A DNA stretch of 64,000 bases from Alkalihalobacillus sp047302405 (GTDB lineage: Bacteria; Bacillota; Bacilli; Bacillales; Bacillaceae_D), in NCBI RefSeq assembly GCF_047302405.1, contig NZ_CP154853.1, positions 4,216,001-4,280,000 on the forward strand. The letters are read 5' to 3'. Numbering within the stretch: position 1 is the first letter of the stretch; each line of letters opens with the position of its first letter. Position numbers and translations under genes: made by a program. Positions 9,423 to 20,200 of this stretch are shown here, in pieces. The notes under the pieces are model-generated. The model was not told the DNA's origin and did no database searches. It saw only the letters and a list, made by a program, of their open reading frames with translations.

Positions 9423-9438
9423 ACGTTATTAATAACGT
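9423..9438. promoter_or_regulatory. 16-bp perfect palindrome, likely operator of the LacI-family regulator
   Basis: ACGTTATTAATAACGT is a perfect 16-bp palindrome lying between the -10 box and the start codon of the binding-protein gene, where a bound repressor would block transcription. Its left half, ACGTTATTAA, recurs at 9641-9650 just before the regulator gene, which suggests autoregulation. Confidence 0.65.
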
Positions 9439-9460
9439 TATTTAAATTGTTTGTATTTAA

Positions 9461-9490
9461 AATTTAGCATAGTGCTAAATAGGGTGTCAA
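9461..9490 (-). promoter_or_regulatory. sigma-A promoter of the glycan operon
   Basis: On the minus strand a consensus -35 TTGACA (9485-9490) is followed by 18 bp and a -10 TAAATT (9461-9466) with an extended TGC just before it. It lies about 70 bp upstream of the binding-protein start codon. Confidence 0.65.
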
Positions 9491-9499
9491 GCGCTTACA
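9486..9499. promoter_or_regulatory. cre-like CcpA site over the -35 box
   Basis: GTCAAGCGCTTACA contains the core AAGCGCTT and matches most of the cre consensus TGWAANCGNTNWCA. It overlaps the -35 hexamer of the operon promoter, a position that gives carbon catabolite repression. Confidence 0.6.
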
Positions 9500-9640
9500 T
9501 TGTTTAATTATGAGTTATAATTTATATAATGTAGTTGTTTATTGTGTACAAAAATTACGTAACATGTTAATTTAATTATATAAAAAAGAAGATGATGTAA
9601 CTATTTTACATTAGTTTAACTAAAGATGAGTTGTTTTATT

Positions 9641-9650
9641 ACGTTATTAA
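9641..9650. promoter_or_regulatory. operator half-site before the LacI-family gene
   Basis: ACGTTATTAA repeats the first ten bases of the 16-bp palindrome at 9423-9438 and abuts the ribosome site of the regulator gene. It may allow weak autoregulation. Confidence 0.4.
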
Positions 9651-9662
9651 GGAGTGTGGGAA

Positions 9663-10673
9663 GTGAGTAAGAAAGTAACGATGCAAGATATTTCTGATAT
9701 TGTTGGAGTAAGTAAAGTAACGGTTTCAAAAGTATTTAATAATAGAAATGATATATCTGATGAAGTTAAAGAAAAGGTATTAAAAGTGGCAGATGAATTA
9801 GGATATCGTTATAATCCTGGGGTTAAAACGTTAAAAACGGGGATTACCAATAATATTGGGGTATTGGTTTCAGAATTATTTTTAGAAAAAGATGAAAATT
9901 TTTATGTAAATATTTTTAAGCATTTGTATCAAGCAGCTGAGGAGAATCAATATAACTTATTTTTATCAGTCGTACGTAAGTCGCAATTAAAGGTTTTAGA
10001 GTTGCCGAATATTTGTAAAGAACAAAAGGCTGATGGGTTCGTTATTTTAGGGGAGTTACCGGAGGAATACATTCAAGAAATGATGAAGTATGACCTTCCA
10101 ATTGTACTCGTTGACTTTACGATGCGTGATTTGGAGCTCGATAGTATTGTGACGAATAACTTTGAGGCAAGTTATATGGCGACAAATTATTTAATTAGCA
10201 AGGGACATCGTGAAATTGGATTTGTCGGTAACATGAAAATGACAAAAAGCATTATGGATCGATACTTAGGCTTCTGTAAAGCGATGTTTGAATATGATTT
10301 AGAAGTGAAAGAGAAATATATGATCAAAGAGCGTGACGATGAAAAGAATGAAATTGATTATAAATTAGGGGACGATTTGCCGACTGCATTTATATGTAAC
10401 AATGATAAAGCGGCATATGATCTCATTAAAAAGCTACAAGCAAATGGGAAGTCTGTGCCAGGGACTTGTTCAGTGATTGGGTTTGATGATGTCACTCATA
10501 GTATTTTCTCCGAACCGAAAATTACAACGATGCGTGTACGAAAAGATACGATGGCAGACTATGCGATTAGCCGTATTATTGCGAAGCTCAAAGACAAAGA
10601 GATTTCAACAGAAAAGATAAGTATTGATGCTGATTTAATTGAACGTGAGTCGGTAAGAGGGTTGAGTGTATAG
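9663..10673 (+). CDS. LacI/GalR-family transcriptional regulator
   Basis: About 336 residues. The N-terminus holds the LacI helix-turn-helix (VTMQDISDIVGVSKVTVSKV) and hinge (LGYRYNPGVKTL), followed by a periplasmic-binding-protein-like effector domain (GFVILGELPEEY, TNYLISKGHREIGFVG, FGFDD-type segment VIGFDDVTHS). The reading frame opens at a GTG (9654) that lies inside the ribosome site; GTG 9663 has AAGGAG 8 nt upstream and is the better start. It is divergent from the glycan operon, so it most likely represses that operon through the palindrome at 9423-9438 and responds to a sugar ligand. Confidence 0.9.
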   Translation: MSKKVTMQDISDIVGVSKVTVSKVFNNRNDISDEVKEKVLKVADELGYRYNPGVKTLKTGITNNIGVLVSELFLEKDENFYVNIFKHLYQAAEENQYNLFLSVVRKSQLKVLELPNICKEQKADGFVILGELPEEYIQEMMKYDLPIVLVDFTMRDLELDSIVTNNFEASYMATNYLISKGHREIGFVGNMKMTKSIMDRYLGFCKAMFEYDLEVKEKYMIKERDDEKNEIDYKLGDDLPTAFICNNDKAAYDLIKKLQANGKSVPGTCSVIGFDDVTHSIFSEPKITTMRVRKDTMADYAISRIIAKLKDKEISTEKISIDADLIERESVRGLSV

Positions 10674-10844
10674 TAAGGAGTTCTTTGCTGAAAGTTTGTT
10701 ACGTTACAGTCAAGTGGAGGAGAAGGGTAGTTTAATGATTATGAGTATACACGACTATAATTAAGTATCGTGTGTGTTTACGGCACTTTATGGGGTAGTG
10801 AATAAGCAGATCTGCGTTTTTAATTATATGGATATAATGATTGT

Positions 10845-10871
10845 CTAGGAGCAGAAAGATAATGCTCCTAG
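10845..10871. terminator. inverted repeat between convergent genes, possible terminator
   Basis: CTAGGAGCA and TGCTCCTAG form a perfect 9-bp stem around a 9-nt loop in the 261-bp gap between the LacI-family gene and the convergent response-regulator gene. The following T run is short, so efficiency is uncertain. Nothing else was seen in this gap. Confidence 0.4.
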
Positions 10872-10934
10872 ATTTTGAAGGTGATATTACCGAATACAAA
10901 AGAGCCTATTTCATTTATGCTACGGATTATGGGG

Positions 10935-11654
10935 TTAAAGTTTATCAGTACAAAGCTGGTATCCAAATCCCTTAACTGTCTTAATTATTGTTGAGTGGCC
11001 TGTGGAACTTTCTAATTTTTTTCTTAAATTGCTAATGTGGACCTTCAGTGTTCTTGTTTCTCCAAGGCTTTCAACCCCCCATATCATTGTATACAGTTCT
11101 TGTGCACTAAATGTTTTGTTCGGATATTGGGCGAGAATTGATAATATTTGGAATTCCTTATTGGACAAGTAGATGTTCTCGCCGTTTACTAAAACCATTT
11201 GTGTGTGAAAGTTGAAAGTAATCTTATTCGTCTTTAATTTCTCTGGCATTTGAATGGAGAGAGGGTTATGAGTTAATCTTTCATTTATAATAGGAGTTCT
11301 TCGCAAGTTTGCTTTAATTCGGGCAGTAAGTTCGTACAAATCAAATGGTTTTGTTATATAGTCATCTCCACCTAACTCTAACCCGTGAATGACATCAAAT
11401 CCATCGTCTAAACAACTAACAAAGATGATAGGGACATTGGAAAGTTCCCTTATTTTTCTACAAACCTCAAACCCGTTTAAATCAGGCAGTTGAACGTCTA
11501 GCAAGACTAAATTTGGTTGTTCCGATTTAAATAATTCCAGTGCACTAAACCCAGTCGAACTAGCAATCGTATCAAACCCGTTAGCCTGAAGAGCGGTCAT
11601 TAAAAAATTTTGAATATCTATATCATCTTCTAATATTAAAATGGTTGAGTTCAT
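10935..11654 (-). CDS. OmpR/PhoB-type response regulator
   Basis: 239 residues. The receiver domain has the acidic pocket E9/D10/D11, phospho-acceptor D53 (LLDVQLPDL) and K102 in ITKPF. A linker leads to a winged-helix DNA-binding domain (LSNKEFQILSILAQ, TLKVHISNLRKKLE, TVKGFGYQL). It lies 125 bp downstream of the histidine kinase gene on the same strand and is its obvious partner. Target genes are unknown; the large surface-protein gene divergent from the kinase is the nearest candidate. Confidence 0.93.
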   Translation of the reverse strand: MNSTILILEDDIDIQNFLMTALQANGFDTIASSTGFSALELFKSEQPNLVLLDVQLPDLNGFEVCRKIRELSNVPIIFVSCLDDGFDVIHGLELGGDDYITKPFDLYELTARIKANLRRTPIINERLTHNPLSIQMPEKLKTNKITFNFHTQMVLVNGENIYLSNKEFQILSILAQYPNKTFSAQELYTMIWGVESLGETRTLKVHISNLRKKLESSTGHSTIIKTVKGFGYQLCTDKL

Positions 11655-11779
11655 TTAGAGTCTCCTTTAAATTTTTATAAAAACAACTTAACTACTCTTT
11701 ATTTTCAGACCTTGATGAAAACGTCGGGTAGCCAGCTTATCTAGAGTTTATAAAAATAACTGTAAGCTTCCTGAAAAGA

Positions 11780-13861
11780 TTACGCTTTTCTGATTACTTG
11801 CACAGGAAGTTTAATCAAAAAACAACTTCCTTCATCAAGAACACTTTTAGCTGAAATAGTTCCTCCGTGCTTTTCAATAATTTCTTTACAAATGGCGAGG
11901 CCTATACCAGATCCTGAATTTTTAATTAAGGGGTCTTTAGTTTTAACAAAACGTTTAAAAATATTTGGAACTAATGTAGGTTCTATGCCGACCCCGTTAT
12001 CACATATCTCAATTTGAAAGATTCCCACTTCTTTTTGATATTCCGTTTCCTTTTTAAAGCTTCCTTTCATAAGAATAGAGCCACCTTGTGGAGTAAACTT
12101 TATAGCATTGCTTATGATGTTAGAGATAACTTGTTCGAAACGAACGATATCGATATCCAACAATAATGTATATTCTTCTGGAAGATTCGACGGCTGTATA
12201 TATTCATAATTTATCCCTGCTTTTTCTATATCAAATTTGAAGCGATTAAATAAATAATCAAGTAAGGGAACTGGTTCTGTTTCTTCAAAAATAAACTCAA
12301 AATAGCCTTCATCCATTTTAGCTAGAACAAGTAAGTCTTTTGTTAAATGGTTAAGTAACTTTGTTTTTTCATAAGCGATGTTCGAATATTTTTCCAGCTC
12401 TTTAGATTGTAAATTCGATTGTATAAGTTGAATATATCCTTGAATCGATTGTAAAGGTGTACCGATTTCATGAGCAACAGAAGAAAAAAACTCTTTTCTG
12501 GACTGTTCAATAGATTGGAGTTTGTCATTTTTTTCTTGTAACTCTAGTGTTCGTTCCTTAACTTTTTGTTCTAACTTTGTATTTGCTTTTTGGATTTCTT
12601 CTGATAATGATTCTACTTGAGAGAAGACTTTTGAATTCTTTTTAGCAATTATAATGGTTTGGGCAAATAAAAAGATGCAGGCAGCAACATTCGTAAGGTC
12701 TGCCCTATGGGTCAAAGAATTATAATACAAGATGTCATTAACTGCTGCTAACATTAAGAAACAAATTGAGAAGAAATTTAGATAGGCTCCCTCTCTTTTT
12801 CGAGTTAAAGCTAGTGTAACGGTATAAAGATAGAAGAAAAACGTAATTACTAAAAAAACTTCAAAAGCTTTCATAAAGTGAGTAAAAATATAAGCTGGAA
12901 ATAGTGTAGTCAGACTAAACAAAATGCTAATAACAACGAGCACATGAGCGACTTTACGATTCATTTCATTAGGGAAGAGATAGAATAAAAAAATCGTAAC
13001 GACCATAAGCCCAACATAAATGGTTAGATATTCTAATTTAACACTTACTGCCCATGAAAAAGTAGGAAATAAGTATATAAGTAACATTTCTCCAACCAAA
13101 AGAGTACGGATTGAAATGAAAAGGCATAAAAGACCTAAAAATAAAGGTAGCTTAGTTGTTGCTCGAAAAAAGTAGAAAGACAAAAGATAAAAACCGAGAG
13201 CAAGAAGTGTACTAGCAATAAATAACTCTTGAATAAAATTTAATTCCCTTTGTTTGTTAATTTCTTGAGCAATACCAAATTTAATTGGGGCCCACATTCC
13301 ACCTTTTCTTTGCGAAAAATTAGAAACTTGCATAACAATTTCAATTTCAGTCGATTGTGGAACAAATGAAGCTGTTTGAGAATAGGATTTTGGTTTCATA
13401 CTTTGTCTGTCAGTACCAACTACACCATTTGATGCAAGCAGCTCTCCATTTACCCATAATTTAAAGGAGGAAGCGACGGATGGTATATACAAAGCCATTA
13501 GTTTGTTGATGTCTTCTTTATTTACGGTCATTCTTAGATGATAAGTCCCGAACCCAGTGTTTGAAAGGGTTTTATTTCCTGAATATTCAGCCTCTTCGAA
13601 GGTGCTAGGTGCTTGAATATATGTATGGTTATTTAATCTAGAGGTATGAGGCTTAAAGTCTTCTGGGGTTAATAATTCATTCCAATAAAACGCCCAGTCC
13701 CCTTCCAAAGCTATAACCTGATTAGCCAGTGGAACTTCGCTAATGTCTAAGTGTCCCTGGTTTATTTCGTGTTGATAGTTATCCCCAGCCTCGACTATAG
13801 GGGGAGTGAAAGTAAAAATTGATAGAAAGAAAGCTAGAAAATAAATTTTTTTAATTTTCAT
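11780..13861 (-). CDS. 7TMR-DISM-type sensor histidine kinase
   Basis: 693 residues. A signal peptide (about 1-25) precedes an extracellular jelly-roll domain (GDWAFYWNELLTPEDF, GFGTYHLRM, FKLWVNGELLASNG) of the kind found before seven-helix 7TMR-DISM sensors, which often resembles carbohydrate-binding folds. Seven membrane helices follow (about 210-400), then a coiled coil, a HisKA domain with phospho-acceptor H464 (SVAHEIGTPLQ) and an HATPase with N box, DNGVGIEP and GSGIGLAICKEI. The partner is the response regulator downstream. The signal is unknown, but an extracellular sugar or wall component is plausible. It is divergent from the giant surface-protein gene, which it may control. Confidence 0.9.
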   Translation of the reverse strand: MKIKKIYFLAFFLSIFTFTPPIVEAGDNYQHEINQGHLDISEVPLANQVIALEGDWAFYWNELLTPEDFKPHTSRLNNHTYIQAPSTFEEAEYSGNKTLSNTGFGTYHLRMTVNKEDINKLMALYIPSVASSFKLWVNGELLASNGVVGTDRQSMKPKSYSQTASFVPQSTEIEIVMQVSNFSQRKGGMWAPIKFGIAQEINKQRELNFIQELFIASTLLALGFYLLSFYFFRATTKLPLFLGLLCLFISIRTLLVGEMLLIYLFPTFSWAVSVKLEYLTIYVGLMVVTIFLFYLFPNEMNRKVAHVLVVISILFSLTTLFPAYIFTHFMKAFEVFLVITFFFYLYTVTLALTRKREGAYLNFFSICFLMLAAVNDILYYNSLTHRADLTNVAACIFLFAQTIIIAKKNSKVFSQVESLSEEIQKANTKLEQKVKERTLELQEKNDKLQSIEQSRKEFFSSVAHEIGTPLQSIQGYIQLIQSNLQSKELEKYSNIAYEKTKLLNHLTKDLLVLAKMDEGYFEFIFEETEPVPLLDYLFNRFKFDIEKAGINYEYIQPSNLPEEYTLLLDIDIVRFEQVISNIISNAIKFTPQGGSILMKGSFKKETEYQKEVGIFQIEICDNGVGIEPTLVPNIFKRFVKTKDPLIKNSGSGIGLAICKEIIEKHGGTISAKSVLDEGSCFLIKLPVQVIRKA

Positions 13862-14229
13862 GTCATGTTCCGCCTTTTAAGGTTAAGAAACTTTTACCTA
13901 GTTTCTAAAAAAATTACATAGTCTAGGCTATTATTACTACTTTATAATTAGGATAGAAGTAACTCAAATTTTGTCGAAGTGATTTAGGGAATTGGATTTA
14001 CCTCTTATTAAGAGGGTTATGCCTATTTTTTCAAGTTATACAAATAAAATGCTTTTTTTTGAAAAGGAGTTGATGAAAAACTATCTAAAACACTCGATGA
14101 TTATGAAGTATGGAATGAAACCGCTCTTATATTTATTTTATATTATTATGAATGCTTTTTAAAACATAGCAATCTACTATTTTACGAAAGAAAAAAATTT
14201 TTTAATGAAGAAAGGAGTTGGCAACTAAT
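13862..14229. other. 368-bp divergent intergenic region of kinase and surface-protein genes
   Basis: An AT-rich stretch serving two divergent genes. It has a small inverted repeat CCTCTT-ATT-AAGAGG at 14001-14015 that could bind a regulator, and no clear consensus promoter on either strand. A 29-codon reading frame at 14073-14162 has its GGAG only 3 nt from the ATG and was not accepted. AAAGGAG at 14211-14217 belongs to the surface-protein gene. Confidence 0.5.
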
Positions 14230-17200
14230 ATGTTAAGAAATAAAACACTAAACAAATTTTTAAAGGTCTTTTTAGCTATCCTAATTGTCCTATCATCTTT
14301 TGCTAATATAAATGTACAAAAAGTGATAGCTGAAGGCAACGGTATTTTTGCTTCATCTTATGTGCCATCAGTAGAAGTTGGAGGAAATATAGGGAAGGTA
14401 GATCCAGAATTATCAATTTCTATTTCTGATATATCTACTTTAGAAAGTGCAACGGTTATTATTAATAACGTTAAGCAAGGGGATAAGTTGCATTTTAGTA
14501 ATCAAAGTGGGATTACTGGAAATTATAATGAAACTAATGGGGTCTTAACTCTTAGTGGAAATGCAACGCTTCAAAATTATCAAGCGGCCTTAAGAAGTGT
14601 GGAGTTTTCCACTACATCAACAAACTTAGAAGAGCGTTTGATTGTTTTTACAATCGGAAATGCATTGTACTTTGAACCAACGCAACATTTTTACGAGTTT
14701 GTTCCTGCACAAGGGATTTCGTGGAAAGAGGCAAAACTTGCAGCTGAAGAGCGTAATTTATATGGACGTCAAGGCTATTTAGCGACGATTACCAGTGAAG
14801 AGGAAAATAACTTTGTAAAAGAAAAAACGACAGGTCAAGGTTGGATTGGTGCATCTGATGATTATGAAACGCTCAATGAAGCATTAGGGTCGCCTACATT
14901 TAACAGCCAAGCTGATGCAGAAGGAAAGTGGCATTGGGTGACAGGTCCAGAAAAAGGAACCCAATTTTGGTCAGGAGCAGCTAATGGAAGTTCAGTAGGT
15001 GGACATTATCATAACTGGCTAGCAGGAGAACCAAATAATAATGGAAGCGAACACTTTGCCCATATTTTTGGTCCAACTCCGCCGCACTGGGGACAGTATG
15101 GAAAATGGAATGATTTTTCTAACACAGAACCTGTTAATGGTTATATTGTCGAGTACGGAGGTTTACCAACGGATAGTATAAAGAGTGTAACGATAACGAT
15201 GAACAAAACATTATATGTTGTCGAAGAAGTTACACAAACAACAGCACCTTCAGCTAACAACATACTGGCTAACGTAAGTGATCAGACAGTTGAAGTGTTT
15301 GATGTTCCTTCCGATACGACTGTAAAACTATATATTGGGGAAGAGGAAGTTCGTACAGAAACAGTGACGAATGGTCATGTCATTTTTACAGACATAACGC
15401 TCACTCCTGAAACAACGGTACATGTTACTTTTACCGAAGCTAATAAAGCAGAAAGTGATAAAACGGCAAAACAAGCCCAAGCTCGCAGTACTGAAGTAGA
15501 GGCTGACCGTATTATGACAGATGTAAATACAAATAAGGTAACCGTTAAAAATGTATTAGCTCATTCGATCGTTACCATTTATAACGTAGATACAAACGAA
15601 AAAATCGGTGAATATGCTACGGGTCCATCAAATGAGGATGCCATATTTACAATACCAAATTTACTTGATTTACAAAAAATTGGTGTCACTATCACTAAAA
15701 AAGGAGAACTTGAAAGTTTTGTAACGATGATACAAGTTACTGACAGTTCTTTTATTAATCCAGGATTTGAGCAAAATCTTGAAGGCTGGAAAACGTATGG
15801 AACTGTAACGAGCACAACAGGTGGTGTCTATTCAGCTGGGCAGAATCAATGGACAGTAGAACCATATCAAACGAAAATGGCTGTTTTAATTCCTTCAGGT
15901 AGTAGTAATGTTTTTAATCTGGTATCTGATGAATTATTACTATCAGAAGCTAGTAAAGCTTACATTCTCGGACAATTTCCAAACACAACAAATTTTGCTT
16001 ATATTTATCAAGATATACAACTAGGTGCTAACGAATCATTTACGATGTCTTGGAATTATATCGCAACGGATTATAGTCCATTTAACGATGCCTCATTTGT
16101 TTCATTCGTTAATATAGATAACCCAACTAGTGTGCCTATCGTTAACGGAGTAAAAGCAGACGTAGGTATATTAGGAGCGACGGTTTTAGGGACGGGTAAT
16201 TATTCAACAGGTGATTATGGTAGTACTGGGTGGCAAACAGCTAGTCTTACAGCCGATATAGCGGGTACATACCGTTTAGGGTTTGTCGTCTTTAATTTAT
16301 CAGACACTGCTCTTTCACCTTATTTGTTTGTTGATCAAGAGCCAGGAATTACCTTGAAGAATGGAGAGCCTTTCGGGCCAATTGAAAAGGATCCGACTGC
16401 CCCACCTCCACCAGGAGAAGTAGAAAAAGAATTAACAAATCCTCCAAATGAGGATGCTATTATTGCGAATGCTACTGATGGAACCGTTCAAGTGAAAGAG
16501 GTTCCGAACAATACAACGGTGAAACTGTATAAAGGGGATGAATTACTTTATACCGAAGAAAATGTCGATGGTACGGTTGTATTTACAAATGTTACGTTAA
16601 ATGAAGGGGAAACGATTCAAGTCACCTTCACAGAAGAAGATAAAGAAGAAAGTTTAAAAATAGCTAAAGCAGCCCAAGTTCGCAGTCAGTTATTAAAGGA
16701 AGAGGACATTATTGCGAATGCGACAACAAACGAAGTACACATTCAAAATGTTCCAGCAAACGCGATAGTGAAAGTGTATTCAAAAGAGGGAGACTTAATT
16801 GGCTTTGGGGAGAATGAAAATCCAGAAACGAGTACAATTACGCTCTCAACAGAAGGTATGGATGTTGGAAAAGTCGATGTGACAGTAACAACTGAAGGGA
16901 AATTAGAAAGTGAAAAGCAGGAGGTTCTCGTAAAGAATCAAACGGAAGTTTTGTTACTAGAGAAAATTCGAGCGAATGCGACAACAAATGAGATTATCGT
17001 TAAAGATGTACCACAAGGAGCAACGGTAACAGTTTATAACATGTCAGGTGACAAAATTGGAGAAGCGACGAATGGGAGCGGATCTGATGAGTTGATTATT
17101 ACGGCTTCGAATGTTCTTGATCATGAACAATCGATTCAAGTGACGTTAAAAAAGCCAGGCGAATTAGAAAGTGAGTTTCTAATAACAGAAGCAACATATG

Positions 17201-20200
17201 ATCCATCATCAGCACCGATGCCAGAAGATATTGTCGTCAATGCGACGGACAACACGGTCGACATTCAAAATGTTCCCGCACATACTACTGTTAATTTGTA
17301 TAAGTTTGGGGAAGACACTCCTATCCAAATAAAAGAAAATGTCAGTGGGACGATTCAGTTTGTCGATGTACCTTTAGAAGAAGGGGAAATCGTGCAAGTT
17401 ACTTATACGTTCCCGAAATTTTCAGAAAGTGAAAGAGCGGAGAAAGTAGCACAAGTGCGCTCTAATCAATTAGCAGAGGAACAAGTACTTGCTGAGTCGG
17501 CAACAAATGTAGTCCATGTGAGGAATGTTCCATCTGGAGCAAGCGTTATTGTATATGATGTGGATGGCATAATTGTATTAGGTGAGGAAAAGAATGAAAC
17601 AGGTCAATTATCTAATCTAGATATAATTATTTATAATAAATCTTTTAAAACTAATCAAACCATTCAAATAAGCATCATAGAAGTAGATAAATTAGAAAGT
17701 AAAAAAATGAATACAAAAGCTATTAATATAGCTGAACGAGTAAAAGAGCGTTATGTTAATGCTGGTGGTACTACTAGCGATATTATTTTTATGTACTTAG
17801 AAGTTACGGAAATGTATTTAGAAAATTTATTAGAAAATGAAGTGAAAGATAGAGCTAATATAAAAAATGCAGTGTTAATGGTACAAAACGCAATAGAGTC
17901 ACTAGAAAACGCAAGTAAAGCGTTAGAACTAGCCAATGCCGTCAAGAAAGCGAATGAAGCTTTAGACAAAGCGAAGGCAAACCAAGAGCGTTATACAAAA
18001 GCAGGCGGAAGTGAGACCTCACCGTCATATAAAGCAGTCAAGGAAGCGGAATTAGCGTTAGAAGAAGCCCTAGCTGCAACGCCACCAAACACAAAAGCGA
18101 TAGAAAAAGCGACGAAGAAATTAGTAGAAGCGATCGAAAAGTTAGAAGAAGAGAGCAAAGCGTTAGAACTAGAGAATGCGATCCAGACAGCGAATGAAGC
18201 GAAAGACAAAGCGAAGAAGAATCAAGAGCGTTATACAAAAGCGGGAGGAAGTGAGACAGACGCGTTGTATAAAGCAGTTGAGGAAGCGAAATCAGCGTTA
18301 GAAGAAGCCTTGTCCGCAACACCACAAAATACAAACATGATAGAAAAAGCCACAAAGAAATTGGTAGAAGCGATCGAAAAGTTGGAAAAAGCAAGCGGAG
18401 CGTTGGAGCTAGAGAATGCGATCCAAGCAGCGAATGTGGCTAAAAACGAAGCGAAAGTGAACCAAGAGCGCTATACAAAAGCAGGAGGAAACGAGACGGC
18501 TCCACCATATAAAGCAGTCGAGGAAGCGAAATTGGCCTTAGAAGAAGCCCTAACCGCAACGCCACCAAACACAAAAGCGATTGAAGAGGCAACAAAGAAA
18601 TTGGTAGAAGCGATTGAAAAGTTGGAAAAAGCAAGCGGAGCGTTGGAGCTAGAGAATGCGATTCAAGCAGCGAATGAGGCGAAAGACAAAGCGAAGAAGA
18701 ATCAAGAGCGTTATACAAAAGCGGGAGGAAGCGAGAAAGCCGCGTTGTATAAAGCAGTTGAGGAAGCGAAATCAGCGTTAGAAGAAGCCTTGTCCGCAAC
18801 ACCACAAAATACAAACACGATAGAAAAAGCCACAAAGAAATTGGTAGAAGCGATCGAAAAGTTGGAAAAAGCAAGCGGAGCGTTGGAGCTAGAGAATGCG
18901 ATCCAAGCAGCGAATGAAGCGAAAGACAAAGCGAAAACGAACCAAGAACGCTATACAAAAGCAGGCGGAAGTGAAACAGCACCGTTGTATAAAGCAGTCG
19001 AAAAAGCGAAATCAGCGTTAGAAGAAGCTTTGACGACAACGTCACCAAACACAAAAGCGATTGAAAAAGCGACGAAGAGATTAATCGATGTTGTAAATGA
19101 TTTAGAAAAAGAGAGTAATAGAATAATCAAAGAGAAAATAAGTAAAGAAATACAGAATATGAGGAGTATCGAAACAGCAAGAAAGATTTTAAAAAATATT
19201 AATATTAGCCAATTAGAGGAAGTGGATAAAAGCGAACTTTATCATCAAGTAGTTGAAGCGGTTATTGATCCTAAACGTCATATAAGTTTAGAAATAGCCG
19301 AAGATATTAATAGTATTAGAAATGCCATTTCCCAGTTAAGCAATGAAGAGAATAAAAAACAAAAATTGTATGTTCGATTAGCTGAAAAATCGATACAAGA
19401 ATTAGTAAAGCCGGACGTTCCAAAAGAAAATGAGTTATTCCAAAGGTCTGAAAATAAGGCCATTGCTCAAGTAATAAATCAAGTTAAAGATGTTTCAAGT
19501 AACGAAAGTTTAACAAATTTGCATAGACTACATGTCGACACACTTTCCTTAACAAAAGAAAAGGCATTTATGTTTGTTGGGGACAATTCTTGGGAAAGTA
19601 TAACTGTTGATTTTCAATTATTATTAGAAGGGGATTATGGGTCTTCTATTTATTGGAAATCTAGTAATTCAAATATTATTTTGCCTAATGGAAAAATGGG
19701 TAAGGTCAATCGACAAAACCAGGATCGCTCCGTCATCATGACGGCAGAAATTAAAAATAATAATCAACATTTAGAAAGAACATTTTTACTAGTAGTAAAA
19801 AGTAAATTAGTAGGAGATATTGTAGTAGAAGATTCTAGAAGACTAGTAAATATTAATATGAGTTCAAATAATACGAATGTATCAGCTATTCAAAGAATAA
19901 ATTTACTTGCACGCGATAGTGGGTTGATACTAAGTAGTATTGATAAGCTAGTAGTGGATGATTCAATTATTCCAGCTTACACAACAGAGAATATAACCAT
20001 TTACTTATCAGATGATAAAAATAATTTAGCTGATGAACTGGCTATAGAAATTCCATTTGATATAGTTCAAAGAATAGCTGGAGATTTAATAATTAAAACG
20101 GACCAAGGAATATTATCTTTGTCAAAGGAATCTTTATTACAAATTCAACAAGAGGGAATAGAATTATTCTTCCGCATAGTACCTCTTAGAGATAAGGAAG

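Noticed and set aside
14073..14162. 29-codon frame before the surface-protein gene
   Set aside because: GGAG is only 3 nt from the ATG and the product is unremarkable; kept only as a note.
17991..19054. Long antisense open frames across the helical repeats of the surface-protein gene
   Set aside because: They repeat with the 240-bp period and give low-complexity Leu/Ser proteins; they are shadows of the plus-strand repeats.
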